From Sacculina carcini (Eukaryota; Arthropoda; Thecostraca; Sacculinidae), in contig OU696597.1 in assembly GCA_916048095.2 (NCBI GenBank), positions 802,542 through 866,541 on the forward strand: a stretch of DNA of 64,000 bases, given 5' to 3'. Positions 26,501 to 34,844 of this stretch are shown here, in pieces (position 1 is the first letter of the stretch; the number at the start of each line of letters is the position of its first letter). A program made the position numbers and the translations under genes. The notes beneath the pieces were generated by a model. It searched no databases, was not told the origin of the DNA, and worked only from the letters and a program-made list of their open reading frames with translations.

Positions 26501-29500
26501 TTTCCTCAACGTCCACTGAGGCGCTGACAAGAGTCGCCGCACAGCGCTCATAATACGTTCGTCCACGATGCCTGGCCGACCAAGCCGCGACAGCAACGAC
26601 AGTGCTGCCACCGTGGCGGCAGATGGAGTAATCATGCAATGAAGCAGCGGCTGCCAGACCGCCTCGCCCATACGACCGCTGAATTCACGCACACTCACGC
26701 GGTTCAGCTGCGGTTGTGAACGCGACGCCTTCTGTCCTACCAGTCGCGGCAACAGGGCAGCAAACAGCAGCATGCTGGCGTTACGCACGCACCACAGTCG
26801 GCTGTTGAGGCTGCGCAGTGCTAGCACAGTGAGCGTGGGCCAGTGAGATGTGAGTCGCTGTGACACGACACAATTGGCCGTCACTGTGTGCAACACGTGA
26901 ATGGCGTCGGTCTGTGATAAGTCCACATGCTGATCTACACTGGCCGGCGGCTGGGCAGCGGCAATATCCAACAGCTGCTTGATAATACAGTCGAGCAGCT
27001 CCTGGCTGCAACTGGAGAGAACGCCGAGTAGTAGCATGGGCCGACCGGCGGCGCGACGCGTGACGGAACATTGCGAGTTCGACGCTCCGTCCACGCCGTC
27101 ACGCATGGCGCGCACGATACGTCGAACCACGTTGACAACGAGCTCGAGCAGTGTGCCAGGCTCATGTGCCGGTGTGGAGCTTGTCATCCACCTAACTGAA
27201 TGTCGGCCATCGTCGGAGCGAAACGCAGCACGACACGTACAGGTCCACGCGTTCTTGGCAGCCTCGATGGCTCCCTTGTGTCGACAAGTCAACAAGACTC
27301 GCTGCAAACAAGCCACCGCTCGCTGTACGTCGCAAAAACGCACCGCTTCGCTAGTGGAGGCGGCCTCGTGGGATAGATAAACGTCGGAGTAATCGGCCAG
27401 CATACGACAGCCCTGCTTCAAGTTCAACCAGCAACAGACCAGTATTCGTCGTCGAGTGGCATCACGTCTGACTCGATCGTCCGACAAATGCCCTGCGGCA
27501 CACTGCTTGGAAGCTATCACTGACGGATGCCGTGCTTTCAAATCAATATCGGCAAACGAAGCAGACACGAACAGAGAGCACGATTCATCATCATCATCAT
27601 CATTGTCATCTAGGACGTCATCGGAGGCGCGATGTTGTCCCAGGACGACCAGAGCTCGTTCAATAACACTGAACGTCAGAGTCAGTGCCGTCCAGAGTCG
27701 CTGTGGCGTGCAGGCGTCACGTGATGCACACACCATCTTACGCACACATCCCAGCCGGCCGTGTACTGGTGAATTTTGAGCTGCCTGACTGGAGACTGCA
27801 GTCAAATGAGCGTCCAGCACCGCGTCGTGATAGAAACAGCCGTGCCAGTGAGACGGAGAGACGTCGGTGTCTGTGGTGGTGGCAGTTTGGTGCCACGCCG
27901 GATGAGAGATCAGGAGATAGGTGAGTGAGCGAGCGATTGCTGTGCGTCTCGGATCCAGCGAGTCAGCCAGCAAACACGACTGAGACACTAGCAGACGCCA
28001 CCACCACTGTGCATCGTTCTGCTGGTGCTCCAGTGACAGCTTGACAAACAGCTCACACGCCGCTCGACGTACATCATTGGCCGGATCATAGACGCACGTG
28101 AACAGCAGCCTGGTGGCATCCACTGTCACACCGCCAGCAGTTCGAGAGCACACTCTCAGTGCGGTCAATTGACGCGGCGACATTTGCCGAGCCATCAGAA
28201 GAGACATGATACGACGGTGATAGCTAGCTCCCGGCCTGAGACCACTGGCAACCAGGGCTGTCAAAGGAGATGTGTCAGTCAGTAGCGTGCGGCCGACACG
28301 ACGCAACTGACACACGACAGTGTGGCGGGTGGCCGGACAGTCGGTGGCCACACACGTCGCCAAACACCGCACCGCCTCACTGACTTGGCCAGCCGAGTCA
28401 AACACACGCACCGCCGGCCCGCTGCATGCTGCCATGACGGCGACACAGCGCAGTTGTGGCCGCAAAGAGTCAGCCACCAGCCTCACAAGGCGTGCGCCCA
28501 ACTGGTCGTCGTTGTTGTCATCTGAGACGGCGGCAGTCGCGGTGTTTGGAGTGACGGAATGTTTGCCAACGTGGTTAGAACGTAGCGCACTCACCAGACA
28601 CACGCCGATGTACAGGCAACGTTCACGATAACTCCACTCACCGCTCGTCGACCAGGAGTCAATTGCCGAAGACTCAGTGGACACAATGGCATCGATACGA
28701 CGCAACAAGGCACTGGCACAAGCTCGACGCTTTCTTACTAGCACCGGCAACCAGTGCGTGACCAGTGTTTGCAGTGGCATGATACTCACAGGCTGCAAAC
28801 ACAACACGGATGCCTCCTCATAATGTCTCACTTTCCGCTGCCACTCCTGGCCGTCCTCATCAGGTAGCTGACTCTCCGTCGCTTCTCTGTCACAGCTGCT
28901 GCCACGACCAGGGTGCAGGACGGTAGCAGTCAGCTGTTCGACCAGATCCGGCTGGCTGAGTTCTGATAGCGCGTGACTGAACAGCTCAGTGCTGGCATGA
29001 GCCAGGTGATTGACAGACAGCGCGTCGCCACTCAACTGACGCAAGATGTCAGGCCATCGCTGCAGCAGCCAGGAGGAGGATAAATGACGAGTCAACGCCG
29101 TCAGAACGTTCAGCTTCACGCGGCAGCTCCATGCGCGTCCGTCAACGGAAGTGGCCAGAATGAAATCGACTGCCGCCTGACGCTGATCAACAGCATCGGC
29201 CACACACAGCAGACCGACCATGCTGTGACGCAGCAGCTCGGATACCCGTGATGTTTGCGCACACCAGCCGTAACACACAATACGTGCAGCAGGCATGATG
29301 AACTGTCGCAGTAGAAAGTCGGCTAGCAGCCGTGGTGGTGTCTGGTGCCGTGCCCCGGATGAGCCGATCACAACACACAAGTAGCGGCAGTAGGCAGACA
29401 GTAAGCGATAGGCCAGCGGTCGATCACACAGCCGATCGGTGAACTCAACCACACGTGCACACAACGCCGCTGTAAATGACACCTGCCAACTGTCTGTAAC

Positions 29501-30723
29501 GACTTCACACTGGTCACCTATCAACTCATCCCGGTGACTTTTGATGCAATCACAGCGAAGTTTTGCAGCATCGCCACCGTGACCCGTAATGTCATAATCA
29601 CCTGTGATGTCATGATTTGTGACGTCACATTGACCTGTGACGTCATCCTCGCCGACCTCGCCACGTTGGGTCATGGAGGTAGACCAAGGCAGACAAAGCA
29701 GAGCGTTACGTTGCTGAGAGAACAACGCTAGTAGAAGCAGCGCCGGTGTGTTGTCACGTGTAGTTGCCGCCGCCACACGACCACGTCGCCATGATGGAAC
29801 CACCATGCGCCACAACTGACGACCGCCACTTTGAAGACACGGGCCACGCGACAGCAGCTGAGTGACCACGCCGGCACACATCAGCTGAATGTCCATGGAG
29901 ACGGCGGCATTGTCGACGGCCGCCATCATTGTGTCGATCATGCGCTGCTGCTCGCGTGACGATATTTCCGGCGCGTGCACGAGACGCGAGCGATCCTCCT
30001 GCAGTCGGCCGAAATACTGTCTAGCGAGGGCGGCGGCCGAAGATGAGGTGAAGTGCTGAATAACAGCATCTTCATCATTGACATCAACAAGAGCCGCAGC
30101 ATCTAGGCTCTCACTTATGCCGGCGCAATTTGATGATGTCATCGCGTCAGTCGCGGTTTGAATCACAAGCGAGCGCCGCTCAACAAGCCAATATATTCAC
30201 GCGCATAAGCATATAGACACACGCACACAGACAAATGAGCTACCAATAACTGCAGCACACAAGAAAGGCAGTGTGAATCACACAGGGTAACACAACTATA
30301 TATTTAATTCAATGGCTCGTAGATCGCAAAAGCTCCCAGAACATCTACATCTTTGAGCCTGAAATTAAACGTTGGGCAATCGATAAGCACGCACACACAA
30401 GCACACAATCACACCTATCAATTAGATGTGGGTTCAGAAACAGCTCGGTACGTCTTTTTCCCCCAGTATTCACTGTAAGTATATGCACAAATAGAATGAG
30501 AAAAATAAATACATATACATATAAAAATACATATATACAAAAATGTGTGTACTTGTAAATTTAAAAACACCAGAAAGCGAATATGTGCAGGAAAATTAAT
30601 AGTATATAAAGGATATTTTGCCAGTGGCGAGTCAACTTTGTCTGACGACGATGAACTCTGTTTTTGGTGTTGCATCAGACGTTTCAGCTCCTGCTGAGAA
30701 ACAGTTCTCTTGGCCGCAGCCAT
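16798..30723 (-). CDS. ZNF830: ZNF830 (zinc finger / spliceosome-associated), 6 exons
   Basis: Predicted 321 residues (the human protein is about 370). Exons in sense order: 30723-30617, 24256-24075, 23938-23795, 22155-21950, 19115-18946, 16954-16798 (TGA); all joins keep frame. Exon 1 has [13 protein letters not shown] and SPLAK. Exon 2 has the matrin-type finger with Cys45, Cys48, His61 and His67 (GQLSCAVC..H-x5-H) and the Lys/Arg-rich [15 protein letters not shown]. Exon 4 has VPADFFD and [14 protein letters not shown], a hallmark of the family. Exon 5 is [11 protein letters not shown] followed by a coiled coil. The last exon ends [16 protein letters not shown]830/CCDC16 is nuclear, associates with the XAB2/intron-binding complex of the spliceosome and acts in DNA repair. 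About 20 residues of the C-terminal coiled coil seem missing between exons 5 and 6; a small exon may have escaped me. Intron 1 is AT-AC and contains THADA. Confidence 0.88.
17340..17510. repeat. TGACCT-rich dispersed repeat in ZNF830 intron 5
   Basis: Repeated ATGACCT motifs, then GACCAAGTTTCATCAAAATC and GGTCCAGTGGTTTAGGAG, a sequence style common in dispersed invertebrate repeats. Not assigned to a class. Confidence 0.4.
17897..18405. repeat. TG-rich minisatellite with TCAGT interruptions
   Basis: (TG)n with regular TCAGTTTGTGTATG units, about 510 bp, in ZNF830 intron 5. It opens long artefactual ORFs. Confidence 0.9.
20038..21920. repeat. CA/TG microsatellite cluster in ZNF830 intron 4
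   Basis: CA blocks at 20038-20065, 20345-20540, 20608-20632 and 20680-20745. TG blocks lie at 20864-21215 and 21258-21340, with a 100-bp duplicated segment TATTTYGAATTTATATGTAT..GTCTCTTTCGGTG at about 21211 and 21341. More CA follows at 21541-21580 and 21660-21910. No exon inside. Confidence 0.85.
22183..22498 (-). mobile_element. tRNA-Val-derived SINE, copy 2, near a splice acceptor
   Basis: Same SINE as at 10660, with A-box-like GTGGTGTAGTGG, loop CTCACAT and B-box-like GGTTCAAATCC on the minus strand. It is sense to ZNF830 and its 3' end lies only about 27 bp upstream of the acceptor of exon 4 (22155). Confidence 0.85.
23433..23790. repeat. CA-rich repeats after ZNF830 exon 3 donor
   Basis: (CA)n with CAGACAGACA and ACAAATACACAG variants at 23433-23655, and another block at 23720-23768, both in intron 3 of ZNF830. 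Between them is CATTACATTACATTAAAG plus a short unique segment. Confidence 0.85.
24305..24312 (-). promoter_or_regulatory. Candidate U12 branch site TCCTTAAC
   Basis: Sense sequence GCTCCTTAAC matches the U12 branch consensus TTCCTTAAC at all but the first base. The branch adenosine is about 49-50 nt from the AC acceptor, longer than the usual 10-20 nt. A pyrimidine tract lies between them, which is atypical for U12 introns. Confidence 0.55.
24631..24641 (-). terminator. Overlapping polyadenylation signals for THADA
   Basis: Minus-strand AATAAAATAAA, two overlapping AATAAA hexamers about 120 nt after the THADA stop and about 375 nt before ZNF830 exon 2. Confidence 0.6.
24761..30142 (-). CDS. 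THADA: THADA / Trm732 homologue, single exon, nested in ZNF830
   Basis: One uninterrupted frame of 1,793 codons from ATG (30142-30140) to TGA (24763-24761). THADA is an ARM/HEAT-repeat protein. Its yeast homologue Trm732, like human THADA, partners the FTSJ1/Trm7 methyltransferase for 2'-O-methylation of tRNA position 32. The DUF2428-type core is clear: [33 protein letters not shown], then [12 protein letters not shown] near residue 1027, [27 protein letters not shown] near residue 1114 and [15 protein letters not shown]. The length is near that of animal THADA proteins (about 1,750-1,950). Vertebrate THADA has dozens of exons, so an intronless copy is unusual. GC content is much higher than in the flanks. 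AATAAA signals lie about 120 bp past the stop, before ZNF830 exon 2, suggesting its own transcript. An upstream in-frame GTG extends the frame to 30166; I prefer the ATG. Confidence 0.92.
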   Translation of the reverse strand: MTSSNCAGISESLDAAALVDVNDEDAVIQHFTSSSAAALARQYFGRLQEDRSRLVHAPEISSREQQRMIDTMMAAVDNAAVSMDIQLMCAGVVTQLLSRGPCLQSGGRQLWRMVVPSWRRGRVAAATTRDNTPALLLLALFSQQRNALLCLPWSTSMTQRGEVGEDDVTGQCDVTNHDITGDYDITGHGGDAAKLRCDCIKSHRDELIGDQCEVVTDSWQVSFTAALCARVVEFTDRLCDRPLAYRLLSAYCRYLCVVIGSSGARHQTPPRLLADFLLRQFIMPAARIVCYGWCAQTSRVSELLRHSMVGLLCVADAVDQRQAAVDFILATSVDGRAWSCRVKLNVLTALTRHLSSSWLLQRWPDILRQLSGDALSVNHLAHASTELFSHALSELSQPDLVEQLTATVLHPGRGSSCDREATESQLPDEDGQEWQRKVRHYEEASVLCLQPVSIMPLQTLVTHWLPVLVRKRRACASALLRRIDAIVSTESSAIDSWSTSGEWSYRERCLYIGVCLVSALRSNHVGKHSVTPNTATAAVSDDNNDDQLGARLVRLVADSLRPQLRCVAVMAACSGPAVRVFDSAGQVSEAVRCLATCVATDCPATRHTVVCQLRRVGRTLLTDTSPLTALVASGLRPGASYHRRIMSLLMARQMSPRQLTALRVCSRTAGGVTVDATRLLFTCVYDPANDVRRAACELFVKLSLEHQQNDAQWWWRLLVSQSCLLADSLDPRRTAIARSLTYLLISHPAWHQTATTTDTDVSPSHWHGCFYHDAVLDAHLTAVSSQAAQNSPVHGRLGCVRKMVCASRDACTPQRLWTALTLTFSVIERALVVLGQHRASDDVLDDNDDDDDESCSLFVSASFADIDLKARHPSVIASKQCAAGHLSDDRVRRDATRRRILVCCWLNLKQGCRMLADYSDVYLSHEAASTSEAVRFCDVQRAVACLQRVLLTCRHKGAIEAAKNAWTCTCRAAFRSDDGRHSVRWMTSSTPAHEPGTLLELVVNVVRRIVRAMRDGVDGASNSQCSVTRRAAGRPMLLLGVLSSCSQELLDCIIKQLLDIAAAQPPASVDQHVDLSQTDAIHVLHTVTANCVVSQRLTSHWPTLTVLALRSLNSRLWCVRNASMLLFAALLPRLVGQKASRSQPQLNRVSVREFSGRMGEAVWQPLLHCMITPSAATVAALSLLSRLGRPGIVDERIMSAVRRLLSAPQWTLRKLAAHTLYALSDPAQLTHELCETIASKNVMSFNQLHGCLLLATLLVKHETMHAQLRQMLAHVMAREPPVCPPVLALCVQLACVLSVDLARQYVDGLLAVDRVNIVYCDSLLALCTEYAMQYGHYQSVYSVCCRLPRLTNECGIDSELYGRIIVVMFSAVQWILSRAGEKFTLTNDWLELCACVGCTLKTSDSLTAACFSVCERCETGRHLMGALLPVYTKDQGALMTPAVFMSVCRVATSSVDEIHPDVISFVCTELESIVGESHRDAEWRTAAGQCIGPLWTKLMAKQPTCALDSEDMWRQTFQMARVTMCLLIDEESSVRTATYRSLSHWGRVWQPGAETQMICLIRDAFLRAQGRLCPSDVLQTEWFEQRLDLSSCLVKADFEFTSSSVLDQFIMHHVSSFFKSQSPCVVLLNAAGSGGWQHELPCDWVRPDRADVASPHDYCDAMSVMRAIVSFLRHIEDETTLIDLACGAFTPNEPVSYLQSLSDERLSEILLWPGMYTSLGCARLLLSLVDKLFDESGACTVPESCEKTGQPCHLDWSSSAPCSSRRKCAIRLKKMAADMDHLITRCNLVPAWI
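30608..30616 (-). promoter_or_regulatory. U12-type 5' splice site ATATCCTTT
   Basis: Nine of nine bases match the minor-spliceosome donor consensus, of the AT subtype, directly after ...CTGGCAAA. Confidence 0.85.
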
Positions 30724-31185
30724 CGCCACTGGATAGCTAAAATAATTTTACACAACAAAGAGGACCGCTAATATAACAACATAGACACAGCAGAAGCAAG
30801 AAATCACAAAACTGCACAAACGTGCGAGAAATTTTCGAAACAAAACAAGCCGGAAACGCCTCAGACAATTCCAATACAGTAAAATATGATAGTTTCCGAT
30901 GTTGAACTTGAAATTGTATTGAAAATGACTTTTGATGACAGAATTATTATTTCTCACAGTTTCTTGTCGCTCAAACACGCCTCAAAATTCAATTGTTAGG
31001 TTATTGTATTAACATTCCGATGTTCATAAATCACGTTCAATAGTGCAAATATTTACGCATTACAGACGTAGAACGGCGAGGAGTGGTCGACATTGTTTGG
31101 TGAGCTTTTTCCATCAGCCAAGAAATTCTGATCGTCTTTTGGCCATAATATTGTGTGGTATTTGCTTTTGAATGACTTAGAATTG
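30724..31185. other. Upstream region of ZNF830, no gene
   Basis: AT-rich, probably the ZNF830 promoter and 5' leader. No TATA box or other site I would defend. Confidence 0.4.
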
Positions 31186-31189
31186 TTCA

Positions 31190-31660
31190 GAGATTATCGG
31201 ATATATCCCACGGCATTGACTACTGCAATTCACTATTTCTACACCTTCCACAGAAATCCTATAACATACTGCAGTCTATCCTTAATCAAGCCTGTCGTTT
31301 CATCCTTCGCCTTCCTCCACATCACCCCACATCATCCCATCTACGTGACCTGGGTATCCTACCCATACCCTACCGCATTCATCATAAAATCTGTTTACTG
31401 ACATACAAGCTCTTACATCTCTCTGACTCACCGCAGTATCTTCTAGAACTCCTATCGCCACATGTTGTTCCTCGTGATACACGACAGTTCAAAGTACTCC
31501 TTGAACCTCGTTCTCTTTGTGAATCTTTCTGGTCGACACGCTCTCTTCAGTTTACTGCACCACGTATGTACAACAACCTTCCATATGAACTGCTCTCCTC
31601 CACATCTGCTAAATCATTCTCGAAGCTACTACATTCTCACCTTCTCTCGCTATTAGATTA
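31190..31660 (+). pseudogene. 5'-truncated CR1/L2-like LINE, RT C-terminal part
   Basis: An open frame of about 150 codons ending TAA at about 31660. It reads GIDYCNSLFLHLPQKSYNIL, ILNQACRFILRLPPHHPTSS, LPIPYRIHHKICLLTYKLLH, APRMYNNLPYELLS, the conserved region after the RT catalytic core in CR1/L2 LINEs. It has no catalytic core, so it is a dead 5' truncation, and it belongs to a different subfamily from the LINE at 34640. The 3' UTR-like sequence runs to about 32110 and ends near CAAATACAAATAC. Confidence 0.75.
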
Positions 31661-32671
31661 AATGACCTGCTCATAATGCTAAAAGCATTAAAGCAAAAAG
31701 CATGCTCATAATTGCATTATTTGTTCTTGTTTTGTATGTGTGCATGCTAGACCTTTTCTTGATATTAGATTACATAACTTGCTCATAACTGCATTCTCTA
31801 TACTTGTTTGTATGTGTGCTTGTATATGTTTGCATGTCTGCTTGATTCGCATGTTATATTTATAGTGGCATATTTATTTACTTACGTGCTGCCTTTTGTA
31901 ATTACACCTATATTCTGATTCTTGTCACGACCTCTATAATTTGCCATGTATGTTCGCATGCTTTTCTCTGCAGTTTTGTAGTTTCTGCATTTGCATGTTA
32001 CATGTATTCTGGCTTATTTATTTTATTTAGTTTTATTATTGCATGTCTACTTTATTCTTTATGCCAATTGTGCCTGTGGTAGGCTGAAGTACAAATACAA
32101 ATACGGCCGTAAAGATGAGCATTGGGCTCTCTCCAGTTATATGCAATTATTGGGCTCTTTATTGTTGTTGTTGTTGTTGTTATTGGTTACTGCATATAGC
32201 ACAGGTTAGGCTCAGATGCAGGGACAGGACTCTTTATTCAGTTTCAGTTGTTTGACCTTGTAAGACACGTCGACTCAAATTTAAATCATCCTCTTTGATC
32301 GTTTCAATATTGGATAGGATTTTTTAATTTGCCTCATCGAAGTGTTTGATCTGCAGCCATAAAGAAAGCATATCCATGACAGTGCTGTTTTCCTCGACTG
32401 TCCATAGAGTGCTCTCTTCACGATGCAGACGTGTAGGAGACGTCCACTTTTCTCTCTTAGCATATTCTCTATTGACATCTGGAATTTTTAACTGCATGCT
32501 CACATGCAAATAAACGATTTTATATGCTAATTGTAATGATTTTGTGATGTTTTCGATGCCTGTCAGATTGGATTGATGTAGAGAATCTAGCAATGTTTGC
32601 TGAACAACTTACTGCACTATGTGTGTTAGTGTGATTGTTTGTTTGTGTGTATCACAAATACGATGAAGACT
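31661..32671. other. LINE 3' UTR and unassigned DNA
   Basis: 31661-32110 looks like the 3' UTR of the truncated LINE, with repeated TTGCTCATAA and TGTATGTGTGC segments. At 32160-32190 there is a (TTG)n run. 32220-32620 holds no exon I can support. Confidence 0.4.
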
Positions 32672-32972
32672 GCTCGAAAGGAATTTTTAACATGAGGGTC
32701 GACGGAACTACCAGAGGAAATACCAGGAAGATTTATAATACCCGTCCAAGACATAACGTCAAAAAATATTCCTTTTCCAACCAGGTAGTAAATAATTGGA
32801 ACAATTTGCCCGAGTGGGTGGTTAATGCGGAAACAGTAATTCAGTTTGAATCACGACCATACAGAACATGGAAAGGCCCGGCACAGTTTTACAATTATAG
32901 AGCGCAAATAACCGCGGAGCACGGCCAACCATTAAACGTCGACCAGGATACTGAGCTGGAGTCACAGGCATA
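32672..32972 (+). pseudogene. LINE RT C-terminal remnant upstream of RNF146
   Basis: Contains GTTRGNTRKIYNTRPRHNVKKYSFSNQVV then NNWNNLPEWVVNAETVIQFE in one frame, the typical C-terminal end of a non-LTR RT (R-x-Y-F-F-x-R-V-V-x-x-W-N-x-L-P). It ends at TAA 32970-32972. Related fragments lie at 44326 and 48552 in the opposite orientation. It stops about 70 bp before the RNF146 start. Confidence 0.7.
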
Positions 32973-33042
32973 ACTGCCTCTTCCAGAAAATCAACTGTGA
33001 GTGTGTGTGTGTGTGTGTGTGTGTGCATGCATGTTGGACAGA

Positions 33043-33954
33043 ATGGCCTCGGGCTGTGAAGATACTGGAGACTTGTCGGATCGCCTCAACCAGCAGCTCA
33101 GTTTGTCTTCATCACCGCAGCCGTCAGATCTCTTGTCACACGTCACACCAGCTGATTCACCGGTCTATAGCGACACGGATATGCCGCCAGTATTGGCACA
33201 ACGCCACCGCCGCAGACGTCTCCGTCGACGTTACAGTGCGTCAGATAGCACATCGGTCGCCGCCTTGGACACGCCAGCCACCGACGTACCGTTCTTTGCG
33301 GCGACTTCCTCTCCGGATACAGCTTGTCCGGCAGCTTCTTTTCCGGCGATTTCCGCTCCGGATACAGCTCGCCCGGCGGAATCGTGTGCGGAGACGTCAA
33401 ATCGGACTTCGACAGCAGCTGAGTGTGTGGACGAGTGTTCCATTTGTCTGCAGTCGTGTACGTTGCCCGTGCGACTGCCTTGTGGCCACGTGTTCTGTTT
33501 TCTCTGCGCCAAGGGCTCGGCCTCGTGGCAGGCGTCGACGGCGATGATGAGTGGCGGACGTTGTGCCATGTGTCGCGCCGTCGTGCCAGCACAATTCTGG
33601 CTTCGTCCGGCTCTGGTGGACCCGGGCGCTCTTGTGGCGAGTATGACGGGCACTCCAGCACCACAGCGAGATGAGGAGAACAGCTCGAGTGGGCCGCCAC
33701 AATGCTGGTTCTATCAGGGAGCGGCAGGATGGTGGCAGTACGATGACTTGACTAACTCGCAGCTGGAACAGGCATTTGCCGCCGGGGAAAGCACCTGCCG
33801 TCTGCTGTTGGCCGGTCACGAATATGTCGTTGATTTTGACGAGATGATGCAGCGGCGACTGTCGAATCTGGCGCGCAAGCGGCGTGTCAAGCGCGATTTG
33901 TTCAGCTGTCAGAAGAAGGGTGTGGCAGGCCTGCGTGTTGCCAGGTCCGGCTGA
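33043..33954 (+). CDS. RNF146: RNF146 / Iduna PAR-dependent E3 ubiquitin ligase
   Basis: Single exon, 303 codons from ATG 33043 to TGA 33952-33954; an in-frame ATG at 33031 would add four residues. RNF146 reads poly-ADP-ribose through its WWE domain and ubiquitylates PARylated targets such as axin, working with tankyrase. The RING finger is residues 132-177: CSIC, then PCGHVFCFLC, then CAMC, giving C3HC4. The WWE domain starts near residue 220 (QCWFYQGAAGWWQYDD) and includes LLLAGHEYVVDFDEM. It is followed by the basic ARKRRVKRD and KKGVAGLR, both typical of the family. About 130 residues precede the RING (about 35 in vertebrates); they are Ser/Pro/Ala-rich with an Arg-rich RRRRLRRR patch and imperfect repeats (SPDTACPAASFPA, APDTARPAESCAE). 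A (TG)n tract ends just before the start. Vertebrate RNF146 coding sequence is also uninterrupted. Confidence 0.92.
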   Translation: MASGCEDTGDLSDRLNQQLSLSSSPQPSDLLSHVTPADSPVYSDTDMPPVLAQRHRRRRLRRRYSASDSTSVAALDTPATDVPFFAATSSPDTACPAASFPAISAPDTARPAESCAETSNRTSTAAECVDECSICLQSCTLPVRLPCGHVFCFLCAKGSASWQASTAMMSGGRCAMCRAVVPAQFWLRPALVDPGALVASMTGTPAPQRDEENSSSGPPQCWFYQGAAGWWQYDDLTNSQLEQAFAAGESTCRLLLAGHEYVVDFDEMMQRRLSNLARKRRVKRDLFSCQKKGVAGLRVARSG

Positions 33955-34639
33955 GGTTGCTAGTCTTGGCGTTTTTTTGTGCGAACGTTTGTCTTTTTAC
34001 GAGGGTGTGTATGTGTGTAAATTTTGCGCCGTTCATAGATTCGATTCGTGCAATTTTGTTCGGCTTGTATGCGAATGATTTGAGAGAAGACCGGGTGACA
34101 TTTTGAAGATTTCATTTTTCTTTTACATTTTTCTTCTGTCCATAGTGCACAAATATATACGTTTAAATTTTAAATATCGATCCATATGGGAATGTAAATA
34201 TATTTCCTTTGTGAGTTATAGTTTTGTCTTATTCCGGCAGATGTCATTCAATATATTTTTTGCTTACCTTCGGTTAGAAATGCTCTAATTTTCAGCTTCA
34301 GCTCGTATATTCAGCTCTTCTCATCTCGAATGCAGGAAGAATACTGGCATTTTCTCGAGCTAACGTGCTTTAAGAGCCTCTTGCGATTTCCACTGTCTTG
34401 TGTCCGCAGATGTGATGTGCCTGAGGCGCTGTGTTCAACGCTCCATTTGTTTGTTTGTGTGTTGTTTCTTGTTTGCCGTTGTGAAACCGTTTCGGGAGCG
34501 GTATTTACAAACAGCGCGGTTTTCTGCTGTATTTAACGTTCATTGTGCTTGTGTCTCACATCCGAATCGGATTAATCCTGGTCTCAATGATGCGCATGAT
34601 AATGGTATATGATGACAAGTCTGCCATAAAACATGGATG
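33955..34639. other. 3' flank of RNF146
   Basis: AT-rich, likely RNF146 3' UTR followed by intergenic DNA. No second gene recognised. Confidence 0.4.
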
Positions 34640-34844
34640 TTAACAACAACAACAACAACAATGTATTTGTATAGCGCTCACACAGAAACAAGCGCGAAAG
34701 AGACAACAACAACAACAACAACAGTACACGACATCAAGATGTGAGAAAAGAAGTAGAAAATTCACAGAAAGGAAATTTTTTTCAATAATAATGGAGATAA
34801 ATAAAATTGAAATAAGTAAAAACATAAGTAATTGTAAATTAGAG

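Larger units (their letters stand above)
24257..30616 (-). other. AT-AC, U12-type intron 1 of ZNF830 (6,360 bp)
   Basis: In sense, exon 1 ends GGCAAA and the intron begins ATATCCTTT, a perfect match to the U12 donor consensus RTATCCTTT. It ends CACAC before exon 2, which begins G-TAC-TCG. The join restores [12 protein letters not shown] in frame and aligns with the LAK/FAKY..GQLSC region of the family. No GT donor near the exon end gives a workable join. The single-exon THADA gene occupies 24761-30142 inside it on the same strand. Confidence 0.85.

Noticed and set aside
24257..30616. A conventional GT-AG intron for ZNF830 exon 1 to exon 2
   Set aside because: The first usable GT (after HIRFL, near 30555) would add non-conserved residues, and CAG acceptors near 24247 would delete conserved ones. 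Only the AT-AC join fits the family sequence.
33143..33819. Minus-strand ORFs of 140-185 codons opposite RNF146
   Set aside because: Antisense shadows of a GC-rich coding exon.
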